Positions 29,954-43,800 of a stretch of DNA of 64,000 bases are shown here, one piece after another. A model generated the notes under the pieces. The model had not been told where the DNA came from, made no database searches, and saw only the letters and a list, made by a program, of their open reading frames with translations. Both the position numbers and the translations under genes were made by a program. The DNA lies in contig JAFCMP010000076.1 of assembly GCA_017506865.1 (NCBI GenBank), positions 62,001-126,000 on the forward strand, read 5' to 3'. Numbering within the stretch: position 1 is the stretch's first letter; each line of letters starts with the position of its first letter. The stretch is from Tribonema minus. Its lineage: Eukaryota; Sar; Xanthophyceae; Tribonematales; Tribonemataceae.

Positions 29954-32900
29954 CTCTCAATGGCAGCATGCTTAAAAGTTTGCTCTTGCATGCCCATCTC
30001 TTTCAAATTGAATCCACTTCTTGTCAAAACCAGTGCCATAGCCTTAGTCACTCTTCCTCACTGGTGTGCTGCCTTGGCTTGGTATTTTCGCATGCAGCTG
30101 TGGCTGCACTCGTCGGCCTGACACCGCTGGCAGGTACATCAGTTGTTGATCGGAACTATACTTATGTGCTCTGTCATAACATCACATACAGCTCAGGTGC
30201 ATGCACAACAAATTCCATGATGGCGCGTTTTTGTGAAAGGTGTGCACATCATGACTGCCAAAGTCTTGAAAGAATTTGCATTCAATGCTGTTTCACTTGC
30301 GGCTCAAAAGCAATTGTGCACATGTGTGGGAGGTCAGCAATGGACCATTGGTATGCGCTTAAAACGTATGCTCTGATCCGCTTGCACTTGCATCCATGAA
30401 GTTCTCCAGGGCCTGCAGAGCATGAGGCAGTGGGCACATAGCAAAACATCCGATTCCGTTTGAGACAATTGCATGTCAGCATAACAATGTTGCAAATACA
30501 ACGCACACATGTGCAGGGCATGTATGCATGAACAGGCATTGCAGTGCTGAAGCTGCAGCAGCTGTGAGCTGATGGCAAGTTCTCAGATTTTTGCTGGAAT
30601 CATCCCACAACAAACAGGGACCTATAGATGTGCGAATGTTATCGTCACCTGCCAATTTGGGCTGCAACCGGCGGGCATGATATGCAACGTTAGGCCTTAA
30701 ATTACTCGTACAGCAGCCTAAGGTTGGGCTCCGTCTGCAGTTGAGGCAAACACCAGTAATTGACAGTTCGATCAGAGGGTACCATGTACCTATTTTAGAT
30801 TATAATACCTTGATAGCCCTCTCCTGGTCCTCGACGACCATCGCTTTGAGTGCTGAGACTTGAGCTCCATGGCGCTTGATGGTATCTGAGAGTTTCTTCA
30901 CAGATACAGCAGAATCCTTGGCCACCTGCCTCGCAGCCAGAACATAAAACAAGCCAGTGACCAACACTTTAATAACATTATAGAAGCATGAATGATCTGG
31001 CTTATCATTCTGGCTTATTCAGCAGCGATGTGCATGATTGGGCTACATACAGCATGTAGACAAGTGATGAGTCTGACACGGCGTTGTGTGACTTTATCGG
31101 TCTACATCAGCATTGTAGGCCCGAAGACATTGGGCATTAGACAATTGAGCGAAATGCACACAGCAAAAGTTGTTGCGCACCTGCACAAGCAGTAAGTTGG
31201 CCATGTGGGGAACAGTCAGCATTATTTGAGTATTTGCAGTATCAGGCGGCGCTTCACAGATTTATATGAAAACTGCCGGATCTAAAAAACCATATGCTTC
31301 CTGATGCTGTTCACAGAAGAGCCAAGCGCAGATGCGTATGTGCAAGCACCGGAGCAGCACGCCAAGCGCTTGGGGTAGGTTTGCTGCACGTACTGTTCTC
31401 AGGCCATAATGGCATTGTCAATGTACATCAGGTCTTGAATAATGCCTTACATGACTGTAGCCCTGCGTCATGTTCATGCATAAATGCGAGCAGCTGCTAA
31501 TTCAAACTGAGGTTCCCCGGTTTCACCTGCTCATTGCACATGCTCGTTCTGGCGCATGGCACTCATTGGCGACGCTGTTGAGCAGGTCGTCGGCTGCAAG
31601 TGAAGCATGCTCTGCAGATGCGACTTTCTCAACACATGTATACTATAGATACCACACCCTCTGAGTTGACTACATACATTCTCACCTCGGCAAGAGCAGT
31701 CCTGAGCTGCTGCAAGTCTTTGGCTGTGCTCTCTTGTTGCGCGGTGTTGCTCATGGCCTTCTCCAGCATGTCTAGCCTCTCTGTGTGCATCAGTGACTCC
31801 GTGTGGTGGCCTGAAGACCGGCACATCATGAGAGCATAGGTAGTGAATGCTTCTGCTTGAAAGATGGTTAAAAATATTCAGATCTTTCCAAAGGACTTGA
31901 CTTGTTCGCAGAGCATCGCTTTTGCCTCCACTTTCGTGACCCTGTTTGCTCAGCAAACAGATCTTTGGTGGCCACCTGAGGACCAGCAAGCTCGTATGCT
32001 GAGCAGTTTAACAGCACAGCTTTAGGCAGCTACATATGTGGATGCTGATATACTCATTGACACTCTGAAGAAACACGTGGGCACTCAAAGTCACAAGACA
32101 GGGTAAGCCAGGAAGCTGCTGCGGGATCACCACAAACGTACACATGCACCGGCTCAGATTGCTGCGCAAGCGAGCTCATCATTTCATGGTCCAGTAGAGC
32201 TGTGGTCGCCATTGGTGGCTGCTGCCTGGCTATTTGTCACTGGTATTGTGAGCATGCTGTCAACAAGCTGGCGGTGAATCACATGCCCAAAAAGGTCAAG
32301 TCATTAAAGTGCTGTATCAATTCAACCACGATTCACTAGGGCCGCCAGTGATAGTGTGGCGCTGACAGACTACACTGGTCATGCAATACACGAGCAATCA
32401 AGCACATTAAATGCCATCTTCTGCAGCGTCTTTCCCTTCATTCATCTCCCCTCCCTACCCATATCATATATACTACGTAAAAGTTACCCCCCCCCCCCCC
32501 ACCCCCCCACCTCATGCAGGTGCATAAAATGCAGTGCGGAGATACTGCAGCTTCACGACCCTATGAAAGAAACACTTAGAGAGACGAAACCAAGAGTTTG
32601 GAAGCATTGTCAACATGCCCACTACAGGTGTGTGTACTGATTATTTTCATAGGCGCGCAGATCGGGCAGCATGTCTGCGTTGCTCAACCACGCTCTAAAT
32701 GCACATCATGGACCAGAAACAGATTTACAGGCATGGGCTTGGAGCTTCCTGCGGCAGTCACGTGCTTTCGTTCAACCTGGCCCTGATTCAGCAACATCTG
32801 AAAGTTCGCATGTACCTCATTTCAACTGTTGGACGCACTTGAACTTGACTGCTCACATGGCATGTAACATTCGTCACCTATGAAATGATTGCGTTCCTGC

Positions 32901-35900
32901 TACAGAGCAGGTGCAATTCAATTGCATGAAGAAGTTTCACTGAGTACGCACGGCAAAAGCTGTGCAAGCGCAACTTCTGCTTGGAATATACCTGCTGAAG
33001 CCTCTTCCAGCGCCTGCAGCTTGGTCTGCACTTCCTTGAGAGTAACCCGCATTTCCTCCACGGCTGTCCTGTCGCGTGCCGTCTGACGTGCATTTTCCTG
33101 CAATGATACATTGCACATGCGCCTTTGTTGTGATTGAACTTGTTTATCGCAGTCACCAAAACCAGGCATGCAAAGGAGCAAATCGACACACTGAGCATGC
33201 GCAAAGACACTGTGGCACACAAACCATGCTCTACAACAGGATGTTGAGATTGTCATGACCTGCTGGCATTCTGGCACAACAGCAGTGAAGGTGTTCCAGA
33301 GTTCATTGTCATTCGTGCTGTGTATCAAGTTTACATTGTACACTCTTGAAATACCATGCATGGGATATTGGTGACGTGAGGGTCTAGATCCCCTGGCTTA
33401 CTTCCGGCAACACAGGCCCTGGGCATGTCGCAATGTGCATTGGATAATCATTGTCAGTGCGAGATTATCATAAAGTTGAAGTTGAAGTGACGCACCTCGT
33501 CCACCCACCGCACTTCTTCCATGACCTTTTGGATTCCAGCATTGATGCGCGCTTCGGCAGATGTTGCCGCCTCCTGGCGCAGCGTTTGAAGCACCTGGCC
33601 CAAGTGCGCCTCCTGTGATCAAACGAAAAAGTGAAGGAATCAACAAGCTGCCTACAGTACTTTCATGTATGCCTTTCAAGGCATGTGCTCATTTGTGAAG
33701 CATGGCTGCCAACTGATGACCAGTACATCAGAAACCAATCACTTGAAGATATTGGCCTGTAAGACGCGCCTGCCTGCACACACAGGCGGAATGACGCACT
33801 GACAAGTCATCAACAAGTTGACGCCCTCATGCTTTTATCGCAATATGTGCAGAAAACTTACCCACTGGCGGCGGGCCTCTGCAACCGCCAGCAGTGCGCA
33901 CTCACGCGCCATCCTTTCCGCTTCAGCCATGGTGAAGCAAGCATCGCTGTTGCCATCGCTTGCATCCATTGCTGCAGTCAGTTGCTGCCGTCGAGCTGCA
34001 GCGGTTGCCTCGTTTTGAGGCGTGGGAGGAGGTGTCACAGAGCTGGCCGTGCTGCCACATGAGCCAACATCCTGCGAGGACGTTTGGGTGGGGAGTAGGC
34101 TTGAGTGGATAGGCACATTGAGGGCTATGGCATCAGTGGAGTAAACCAATGCAAAGAGCCTTGAAGAAGTCGTTTTCAGTGGCGTTGCTGCTGCAGCAAT
34201 GCTTGTCCAATACGCACAGCATACCGCCATGCAAGCAATCACATGCTATGATTGCTGTCGCCATGCTGAGCCAATATGCCACACCTGGCATAACTTAGCA
34301 TTTGAACCGAGAATAAGGCACTGTTGCAAGTGCAGCCACCTGTAATGCGTGCGCGACTGCGAAGATGAGAGCCGCACATAGCGGTATAACAGTTGACAAT
34401 GACACAGACACTTGCCAGAGTACAAATGGGCACCGTCGGGTACAGACATGAGTAAAGATGTAATGGTAGCCGTCATTGTGGGGTGTGCTGTGTGTGAGCA
34501 GCTTCAAATGATGTCAGATGATGGGCAGTTGAAAATCATCAGTACATTGCGTGGTGCAACACTTCTGGCAATAGCAGGAATGTGCCGTACACACATATTT
34601 GAGGTCATCTGAAGTACCGGTGAAACACACAAAAAAGAGTCATCGCCAAAAGCATAGCGGCAGCAATACATACCTGCGCCGATTCATCAACAGTGTTGCT
34701 GCTGTCTCGTCCCGCGGCCTCCGCTCGTAGATCATGAATCTGTACAGCAAGCAATGTTTTGCATCAACGGCGGAACACTGACATGAACGGGCCCACTGAA
34801 GACACTGATGTGAAGAACACTCACCAAAGTGTTGGGGGTGTAATGCGACCCTTGTTCTGCTACTGCAAACTTGAGCACACCATGCGCAAACATGCGAGGG
34901 AAAAACATGCCATTATCTGTTACCGCACCAGGATTCTTCACTCGCAGCAAGGCGAAGCTGCAGCCCCCTAATGTGCCGGTACATCCACTGCTGTCGATGC
35001 AGTCAACGCCCGCGAAATCAACTGCTGTCGGTGCAATCAACAGCCGCCACTGTCGCCTACTCCCATTCTGACCTCACGGCGTCCTGGCCACCAATGCGCT
35101 GTGCACTGCAGAACCGTGCCCCACACTTTTGCTGAATGCCTTGCACTTCCAGTTAGTGATTTTCTGACACACACAACTACCGCAACTGCAGGCCACTGCA
35201 TGCCCGTGCACGACACCAGACAGCATGTCCCATTCGCCTGCTTGTTACAGTCCTAAGCCTCAACCTCGGTCTACTCACTGTACCTCATCCAGCAAACCTA
35301 CTCAACATCCACTCCTCACCTCGGAAGCAAGTCCTGCTGCCGCCACCAGCTGTGCCTGCCGACGTTGCTCCAGTGCTGCAACTCGCTCACGCAGTGCGCC
35401 ACTATCATGCGAACCGCCGCTGTTTGGTGTACTCATGCTGTTGCGCTGTCTCGGTGAGGTATTGGGTGCTGCTTGAACACTGTTTCGCCTGCCACTGCTT
35501 CTGCTGCTGCTACTGCTGTGGCTGTTATGCTTTGAGGGGGTGTATGCGGCACCGGCCGGGTGTGCCGCTGGCGCTTGCCCGGAGCGGTGCTGCTGCAACT
35601 TGGAGTTCAAGTGAAAAGAGTGCAACACAGAAGGACGGGAAGATCAGCAGGCTATCAGCCACTCATGTCATTGTCGTCACAGATGTCACCACAGCTGCTG
35701 TCACAATACGCTTGAGAACCAACAGCATGGCCCATCCTGACAGTTGGGCATAACGCTGGCGGCGTGCGAAGGTCTTGTTTTGCCTATACACCTGGCAAGA
35801 GGTTAAGGTGACATTTACAAGGCTTCCTGATTTACGGGTAGTGTAAAGCATGATGGCAGGAGCATAATAGCTGCCCTTTGAGACTGATGTCGGCTGCTGA

Positions 35901-38900
35901 CTGATGGTGATGTGTGACATGTTGAAAATGCGCCACTCAGCAAACCACTTGCATTATTCAACTTCAAGCAATACCGTTCTTCCTCGGCCACCTACATCTT
36001 CAAAGCTGAGAATGGCAGCCCCAGTAAGTGAGCCCGTGGTCTCAAACAGAGGACCTTCTTTCGCAATGTCCAACGGTACTTTCAACGTCAGCTTGCGCCC
36101 GCTACCTCATGCGGCTTACCAGGGGTGGTGGCGATGCCGAATTGCTGCCCCACTTGCCACTCAGCGTGTCCTTGATGGACTGCATCGCAGCGCTGTTGGC
36201 AAATGCAGCCACATATCCGCCTAGCTTCAGCTGCTGTAACTGACAATTGCTGTCTCGCAGCGCCTCTGACAGCATTGACAGGGCAGTCTCCATTTCATCT
36301 CTGTAGACACAACAGAGTGCAGAGGATGCAATAGTCAAGTCGATAAAAGTGCTGCTAAGCCCATCGCTGATGTGATACGCTGAAAGAACAGTGATGAGTA
36401 GCTCGAGTCTCACTCCTTATTATCTCATCCCTGTGCCAGATGTGACCAAACAGCCATAATTAATAGTTTCTTGATGCTCGCCTAGCGTACGCACTCAATC
36501 TTGTTCAGGATGAACGCGGCCATTGATGCCGGCAGAAGTACAGGCCCCAAATGCCTTGCTCTACGAGCTTGGCGTGCGCCAAGTATACGAGCATGAAGCT
36601 AGGGTCCTTTTCACATGCAGTCCACTAGGCACACTAAGCAGTGAGACTTGCATTTTCCTCAAGTAGTGCTCCGCAGTACTTGTGCTGGAAGCAGTCGACA
36701 GCCTTCGACAGAAACATGTCTGATATGCCCATTCATTAGTTCGCAGAGAGTTTATAAAGGCCTACCCCTGGTGCTACATTTCCTAACTTAAAGGCAGTCA
36801 GTGCGGAGTCCAGCAAATTGTCTAATAGGCAGTCCATGCTTAGCCCAGCGAATCGTCCAGACCTAGTCAGTCCACAATCTCTGACTGTAACCCCCATGCT
36901 TTGTGTACTCACCTGTCAGACGAGCCCTTAGTGTGTACTGCCGCCAGCAAATCACCAGGCGGAGTCAGATCCAGAGCTGTCAGCGATGAATTGGCAGATA
37001 AACATTCGGCTACAGCTCTGAGCGCTGCTGCATCGATGCCAGCGCCTCCCAGGTCTGCATCACCAGGACAAAGGGCCAAATGATACTGCAAGGGTCAGTA
37101 GTGACAGCTACGACAACAGGGGTGGTGCGTAATGACAGCCGTGGCTGCAGCTTGCAGCGCTGCCGTATACGTGTTCTCCCCCCCCCCCCCAAAAGAAGCC
37201 TAGAGTTGTGCGCGAGTGCTGCCAAAACATCACCAACACTGTAACATCTGAAGATCAGACCACAGTACCGTTCCGAGGCTTGCTCACAACAATGAAGTGA
37301 ATGAGCTGAGGACGAGCCAGTCAAGCCGTGCCACACTTGGTAATGAGGTCGTTCGTAAGGCATCAACCAGCACGCTGAGGCGTGGCCGGGAGTGGGCCGT
37401 GCTTTGCCATGATAGTAGGTTTCGCGCTGCTGCCACCTGCGCCTCGAGCGGTGTAAAACGAGCAGTACCTGCACTCAGTCTGGTTGCTAGCGCCGGGAGT
37501 GCTGTTGCAATTAGCTGTGCATGTCTAGAGCGGCTATACAAAATGCAGTTCACGATTTACGCATGGATTCAGCGGCGCCGAACTGGCTGTACAGATGGAC
37601 GGGGACATGAATATTGCACCATCCTGGTTGTGTGCGCTGCCAATGTCGCAAGTCGAGATGGACACTCAAAAAGAAATAAAAAAATGAGCACATTCATCAT
37701 GCGTGGCCAGCATTGCAAGAGTGTGCAAAGCAGCCTTGTGCACGTATTCAAATCTGGCCTTAGGTTGCCGTTTGAGTCAACGGTTTAACATAGCAAGTTG
37801 AAGTTGAGTCTGAGTGAGCAACGCCATGGTAGCAGTCTTGCGCACTTGTTTCCAATTACTATATCTCGAATAACATATGTACACTTTGCAGCCGCAAGTC
37901 TCTTTCAAATTGTCTGCTTGCGTCACCACTGCCCCTGACACAATGGCCAGCTACGCACACTGAGGCTTGATTACAGCTCAAGCAGGTCCTGTCTCACCTA
38001 GGGTGCGCAGAGTGCATGCACGCTGTGCCATAGCAGAGCACAGGGCCTGGACACCTGCGTAAACATTGCACAGCAGCGGTAATATGGACATATTGAGTCA
38101 ATGCTGCAAGCATGAGAATGAGCACAATCCTGAAGTGAGGCGGGCATTAAAGACGGGACGAGAATGAAGCGTGCCGACAATGACATTCTGCAAGCACTGA
38201 TAGGTACTGTGATATACTGGGTACTGGAATTCACCGGGATGCAACACAATTGCAGCCTGAGCTTGTAGCAGTCACAACTTTGTTCATTTGTTGGTCGTTT
38301 TGCTCAGACATTGCAGCAGCCCCAAACACACAACTCTTAGGACAGCACAGTCAGCTGTGGTTGTGCGTGGGTGCATTAACGCCCCCATGTGTTTCACGCC
38401 CAGATAGCGATGAGATGGCGTATGAACAGGACTCGACCAGGCATGAAATCTCACACAATGCGCAGCTTTGGAGTTCTGGCCAGGCTGCCCTCCATGCCCC
38501 ATTGCTGAGGCGTGTGCATAGGTCACGGAGTGTGTCTGTGGGACACACAGTATTGCTGGCAGATGTTGTTGCAGTCGAGCCTGGAAGCGCTGCTGGTGTG
38601 GAGCAATTGCAACAGCCCCAGTCGCGAACGAGCTGGCAAGCAGCGGCAACATAGGGACAGAGCCTGTGCCAGGGCCTGCGACTGACGCTGCTGCAGCGGC
38701 TCCGCACCACTTGTCCGCCATCTGGAGCAGCGACAGTACTTCAGGTCCAGTATCTGTTGCTGACCAAGCGTTGGTGGCGTGGGCAGACAGAGCTGCTGCT
38801 GACTGGGGCACGGATCCAGCAGCGAGCAGCAAGCCATCTGAGCCCACCAGACTCGCGGCTGGATCCGCATCCTAGTCAGCAGCAGCTGTATGTGCCCACT

Positions 38901-40834
38901 CCACCAGCGCTTGGTCAACGACAGACACAAGACCTGAAGTACTGTAGCTGCTCCAGATGGTGGACAGGTTGTGCAGAGCTGCCGCAACAGTGTCAGTCAC
39001 AGGCCCTGGCACAGGCTCGGTCTCTATTGCGGCGCCGCTTGCCAGCTCGTTTCCATTTGGGGCTTTTACACCCGCTCCACCAGCTGCAATCCCAGCCTTG
39101 ACCGCAGCAACATTTGCCGGCAATGCTGTGCGTCCTACGGACAAGTGCCTCAACCTCTGCACACGCGAGATGCTTGGGATCGCGGGCGAGGGCGCCGAGC
39201 AGCCCAGTGGGTGTAGACAGCTCGCTGCTGAACTCATGCTCACGAGAGCATTGTGCAGGCAGCAGCTGCACGACAAAGTGCTGCAGCAGCACAACAGCAG
39301 CAGCGCCTGCTGGCGCAGCGGCTGATGAGCTGCATGGGCAGTATTCACGCACCGCAGCGCTGCTACATTCGCGCTTGGGGGCACCGTGCCCCTCAACGCG
39401 CGTGCTGCTTCTGCGGCAGCACCAGTCAGCGCCGCGCATGAAGCAGCAGCAGAGCCGGAGAGCGCCGCCGCAACAGCATCGACGCAGCAGAGCTCTGCAG
39501 CAGCAGCGCCGCCTGATGGCGCCGCACATGCAGCGAGAGCTTGTGGGAGCGCTGCTGCGGCATCCACAGCAAGCAACATAGCAGCCTGCGCGGCGCATGC
39601 GACAAGTGACAAATGCCGCGGCGGCAGTGGCGCGCGCTGGGGGCAGGAGCATATCTGTGTGCTGGATCTGTTTTGCGCTGCAAGGATTAGCCAGATGATG
39701 CTGCCGGCAGCAGCGCTGACGCGACTGACATGAAGGGTGCAGCGGCCGTGCGACGGGCGCTGCAGCCACACCTCGGTGGTGCAGTTGGCCTTCGGGCCTA
39801 GTGGGAACGCAAAGTACACATTCCCGACAGCGGCGGCTTGAGTTTGAGGTCATACGTTCACGACATGACCCCAAGATGAATGCTGCCTTGGCTGAGGGAT
39901 GCAAGCACTTGCCAGTGTACATAATCGACCTACAGGGATGGGACGTTGATGAGGTGACATGTTTGTGCCTGCAGCTCACTCCGTATAGCAGCAAAATGTT
40001 ATCAACAGACAAGAAGGAAGTAGGACATGCACCACATTGCACTTCCGTTTTGATCTCAAAAAGGGCAGCACACCGCACCATCACGGCCCCTCTAGGTACT
40101 CTCGCTCTCTCTGAGCACCCCAAACTGGGTGTTATGACGCCTGGTGACTGGTAGTGAGACCAGCGTGAAGATGCTCAGCTCGCACCAATCTGCACCATGA
40201 TGCTTTGAGCAGGGCCGCCACGCTGGCAGCTCCTCAAGTACACACACATGAGCATCACAGTGTAGCCTTGTTATGTGCGGCACCACTCAGCCCCTTCCAC
40301 AGCTTACCATCCCATGGTGTGTAAAAGGGACCGTAGTTAACTTCAACCTAGACAACGATGCTGGTTTTGCCAGACCCCATTTAGAACTCATTGACAGCGA
40401 TGCGCACACAGCACTGCTCCTTCTGCAGGTGTGTGGGTCTTGCTGCTAACAAATATTACAAAGGAGTTGGCTGCAAGACCCGGCAGCAACAGCGACCTGC
40501 ATTGTGCATATGCTAGGGTTGGGTCCCGGTCCCCCTGTTCGGTATCGGGATGATGGTGTTCGGGAATGCACCGGTATCGGGATGCAATACTGGTATACCG
40601 GTTAGGCTACGTGGCATGGACCGGAATGGACCGGGATTGACCGGAATGACCGGTAATGCCGGCTTCCGACCGGTATTTATCCGCTCTTACGGTTACACAG
40701 CAACGGTTCCTCGCGCACAGCAGCAACAACAGCAGAACGACAGCAGCAAGTGACAAGCACCCATCTTGAAGGCTCAGTAAAGAGATCCAACCTTCATTTG
40801 TGCGCACCAAAACGTACCAACAGCAGGGGCCTCT

Positions 40835-40867
<33 letters not shown>

Positions 40868-43800
40868 AAGCAACATGGCGCCACTGCAAAAAAAAACGCT
40901 AGCTCATGCTGCCGCCCGCTGCTTCTGCTTTTTGCACCAATCATCGACTGTGTCCCAAGCGTTCTTAAGCCACACCAGTAGGGTGACTGCCTCGCCAACA
41001 AGGCGATTGCGGTGCTTAGTCGCAGTCAAGCCAGCCGCAGAAAACAGCCGCTCAGAGGGAGCTGAAGTGGCAGGGACACAAAGCACACGGTGTGCGAGCT
41101 TAGACAGGTGCGGAAACTGCACCATGTGGTCGCGCCACCAATGCAGAGGGTTTGAAAGCTTCTCCCCCTCGTACATGGCCAGAATGGGGAGGAAAGAGGC
41201 TGGCTCTTAAACTGCTGCACGGTGTCCTTGCACGCCCCACAGACAACGTACTCGACCATGTCGGCATCAGCATAGTTGTAGAACGTGAGCCCCACGTTCC
41301 ACACTGCCGACATGGTCTTCGTTGTAGTCTTCTTTAGCAGCGCCCAAGTAGTCAGACGCTGCCACTTGGCCTCCATGTCTTCCTTTGCCTTGGCTTTGCC
41401 TGCTGCTGACCGTTTTTTGGACCTCGCTTGAGGCTGGCGAGCCTCGTCCTCATGATCAGAAGACACCAGGTCGACCGCTCCCACCTAAGCGTTACTCGCA
41501 TCGTCAGCCATACTACCAGGCTGCACACTACAGCGATCTCACAAGCCAAACCCAAGCCACAGGCGGGCTTTTTCAAAAATGGACCCCAAGGTGACCGTTT
41601 AAGTAACCCTGTGACGTGATGTGTGGTGTTTGAGGGTGCAAAGCGATCATAAATGCTGTGGAGACATGAAAGAGTAGTGCTGAAGTGACAACAAGTCACT
41701 AGGGGGCAGTTTGAGGCTGTTTATCACCAATCCCGGTTCAGCCACCTCCCTCGACCGGTATCGGGATCGGGATGACCGGATTTCCGGTCTGCGACCGGAA
41801 ATCCCGGTTCCGGGACCCAACCCTAGCATATGCAGCATAGGCTAAAGCGGTGATTACACTAAGCTGGTGATGAGCACATGGGAAATATACCTTGAAACTT
41901 GTGCAGCCAGCGGTTGGTCCATTCTTCTCAGCAACAAGCTGATCAAACTTCCAATTTCAGCATATGAATCCCCTATGACAATCCTCCTGCTATGTACTAC
42001 TAGTAGTAGTAGATAAACCTGCCGTCACATTGTAGCATGCATATATGTATACTCTGCCATTGTTTGCGCCGGGACTAAATTGGCGTAGCCCACCACTTTT
42101 TAAAAATGTTGTAGAAAAATTTGTTACACTTTAGCTCACAGTGTGGAAGTGTCCCCCACAGCACACATACCTGAAGTGCCAATGAGATTGCCAGCAAGAT
42201 CAAGATGCTCGAACGCGAAGCACGCTTTCTGCTGTATAAGCTGCTCTGCCATTGCGGCGCCGCTGTCTGTGATCGCGTTATTGCGCAGCTTCAGAACCCT
42301 GCATCCAGTCAAGAGAGTAATTTGCCGGAGGACATGATTGAGACTGTCGGCATGCAGACCAGTCATCGCCGCATGCAGTTCAGCGAAAAGCAGCAACTAC
42401 TCCGGTCAACATGCATGCTAGGGTCGGTGCACAGTTACGAGCCTCTGCAATCAGTCAGCAGTAACACCATTGGAAGCACGGTACACTTTAATGTGCAGTG
42501 ATGCTGGGGCCGCTTGTGGCAAGCACAACAATTGAACTTGGCTATGACCTTCTGATACAGCTTTGAGCCCCCTCACAAAGCTGCGTTTAGTGTTCCATTT
42601 GGCCAATAGAAGACATCAAGTCAGCATGGCAGCAGTGCGGTACACTAGGCAAGCAGTACTGGCCATTGACTGCATTACCAAGTTGATCATCGCCAATGAC
42701 AGAAGCACAGTATGTGGCAGCCTCACCTGATTGTACATTTGGCCTGGCACACCTCCCCTGTCCCCGCAGTTGAAGTTGACACCATCTTCCCTTGACCACC
42801 TCCTGTGAAAGGCTGGTCTCTACTGACTGACTCCAGCAGTCCCAAGCACAATTTCTCAAATCCTTCGTCGCCGAATTGATTTGACGACAGATCCAGGTGT
42901 ACGAGCCGAATGGTGCACTGCTGTGGAGTGCCGCCAGTGGCCGCTGAAGTTGAATTTGGTGGTGTAGAAGGTGACGCTGAAGACCGCACGCCGGCTTGCG
43001 TAGAGTGCGTGTTGCAGTAGGCCAGGTGGCTGGTTGCGTCGACGCCGATGGCACCTCCAATAGCTGCCACGCCATTGTCTCCTTCAGAAACAGTTTAAGA
43101 ACCAGCAGCAGAGTAAGTTAAGTGCAGGTTGACATGAGGGGACGTGAAGGACTTTGGTGGCTTTTTGTTGCATTGGCCCCTGTGCTCCTCCAACGGGTGC
43201 ATCTGCAACCTGTCGTGCAGAGTAACGAGCACCAGTACCACTCGCTGTCAGTTTCAAGAGTTGATTGCGGTACTGAGTTGGTATGGTACCCTGCAATGTA
43301 GCCCCCCGCATTGCGTCGGCTGGTATTGTGTCAGTGGACAGCTACAGTACCAGCATCACAACGCAAGCATGCCTGCGTCACAGCACCTGGGCTGACTGTG
43401 TCTTGTGTGTCGCACGGTGGTGCCAGGGCTGTCGCAAGTGCGTTGCCAAGCACATCGGCGGCATCTACCATCCGCGTTGCGGCGGCTGATAATGTTTCGA
43501 TGGACAACTGCTGCAACACCAGCATAACAATACGCCACTCCGAGTGACTCCTGCATCAAAGCCGTGTGCGCCCGAGCTCAATGACTACTGTGCCACACAC
43601 TGTGTGCCAGGGCTGCCGCGAGTCCATTGCCAAGCGTGTCAGCGGTGCCAATTATTCATGCTGGCAGCGCTCCACAACAGCAATTGCCATTGCCACATTG
43701 GTGTGCCGCATCAACGCTAAGCACCTCTTCTACGACAATAGCACTATGCTGCCAATCTGCTTGGCGCTGCTTCTAGAGCACCAGCGCCAGCAGTGCCGCG

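Larger units (their letters stand above)
38055..42170. other. 4.1-kb intron of the LRR-coiled-coil gene with TE and palindrome
   Basis: The flanking exons join in phase to give LIGTS-GVQALCSAMAQ, so this whole stretch is intron. It holds the hAT fragment (40514-41825), the 640-bp palindrome (38520-39163) and a GC-rich block at 39250-39740 whose open frames are Ala-rich. The last looks like low-complexity triplet DNA and no protein family was recognised. Confidence 0.65.

Noticed and set aside
37284-37553. Reading the whole 89-residue frame as one exon
   Set aside because: An AG acceptor at about 37469 and the phase of the previous exon limit the exon to 37468-37288.
38284-40123. Ala-rich minus-strand frames of 187-376 residues as host exons
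   Set aside because: The flanking LRR exons join in phase across this stretch, and part of it is a palindrome, so it is better read as intron.
40607-40876. Poly-Leu open frame
   Set aside because: Produced by a CAG/CTG triplet run inside the hAT element; no other coding sign.
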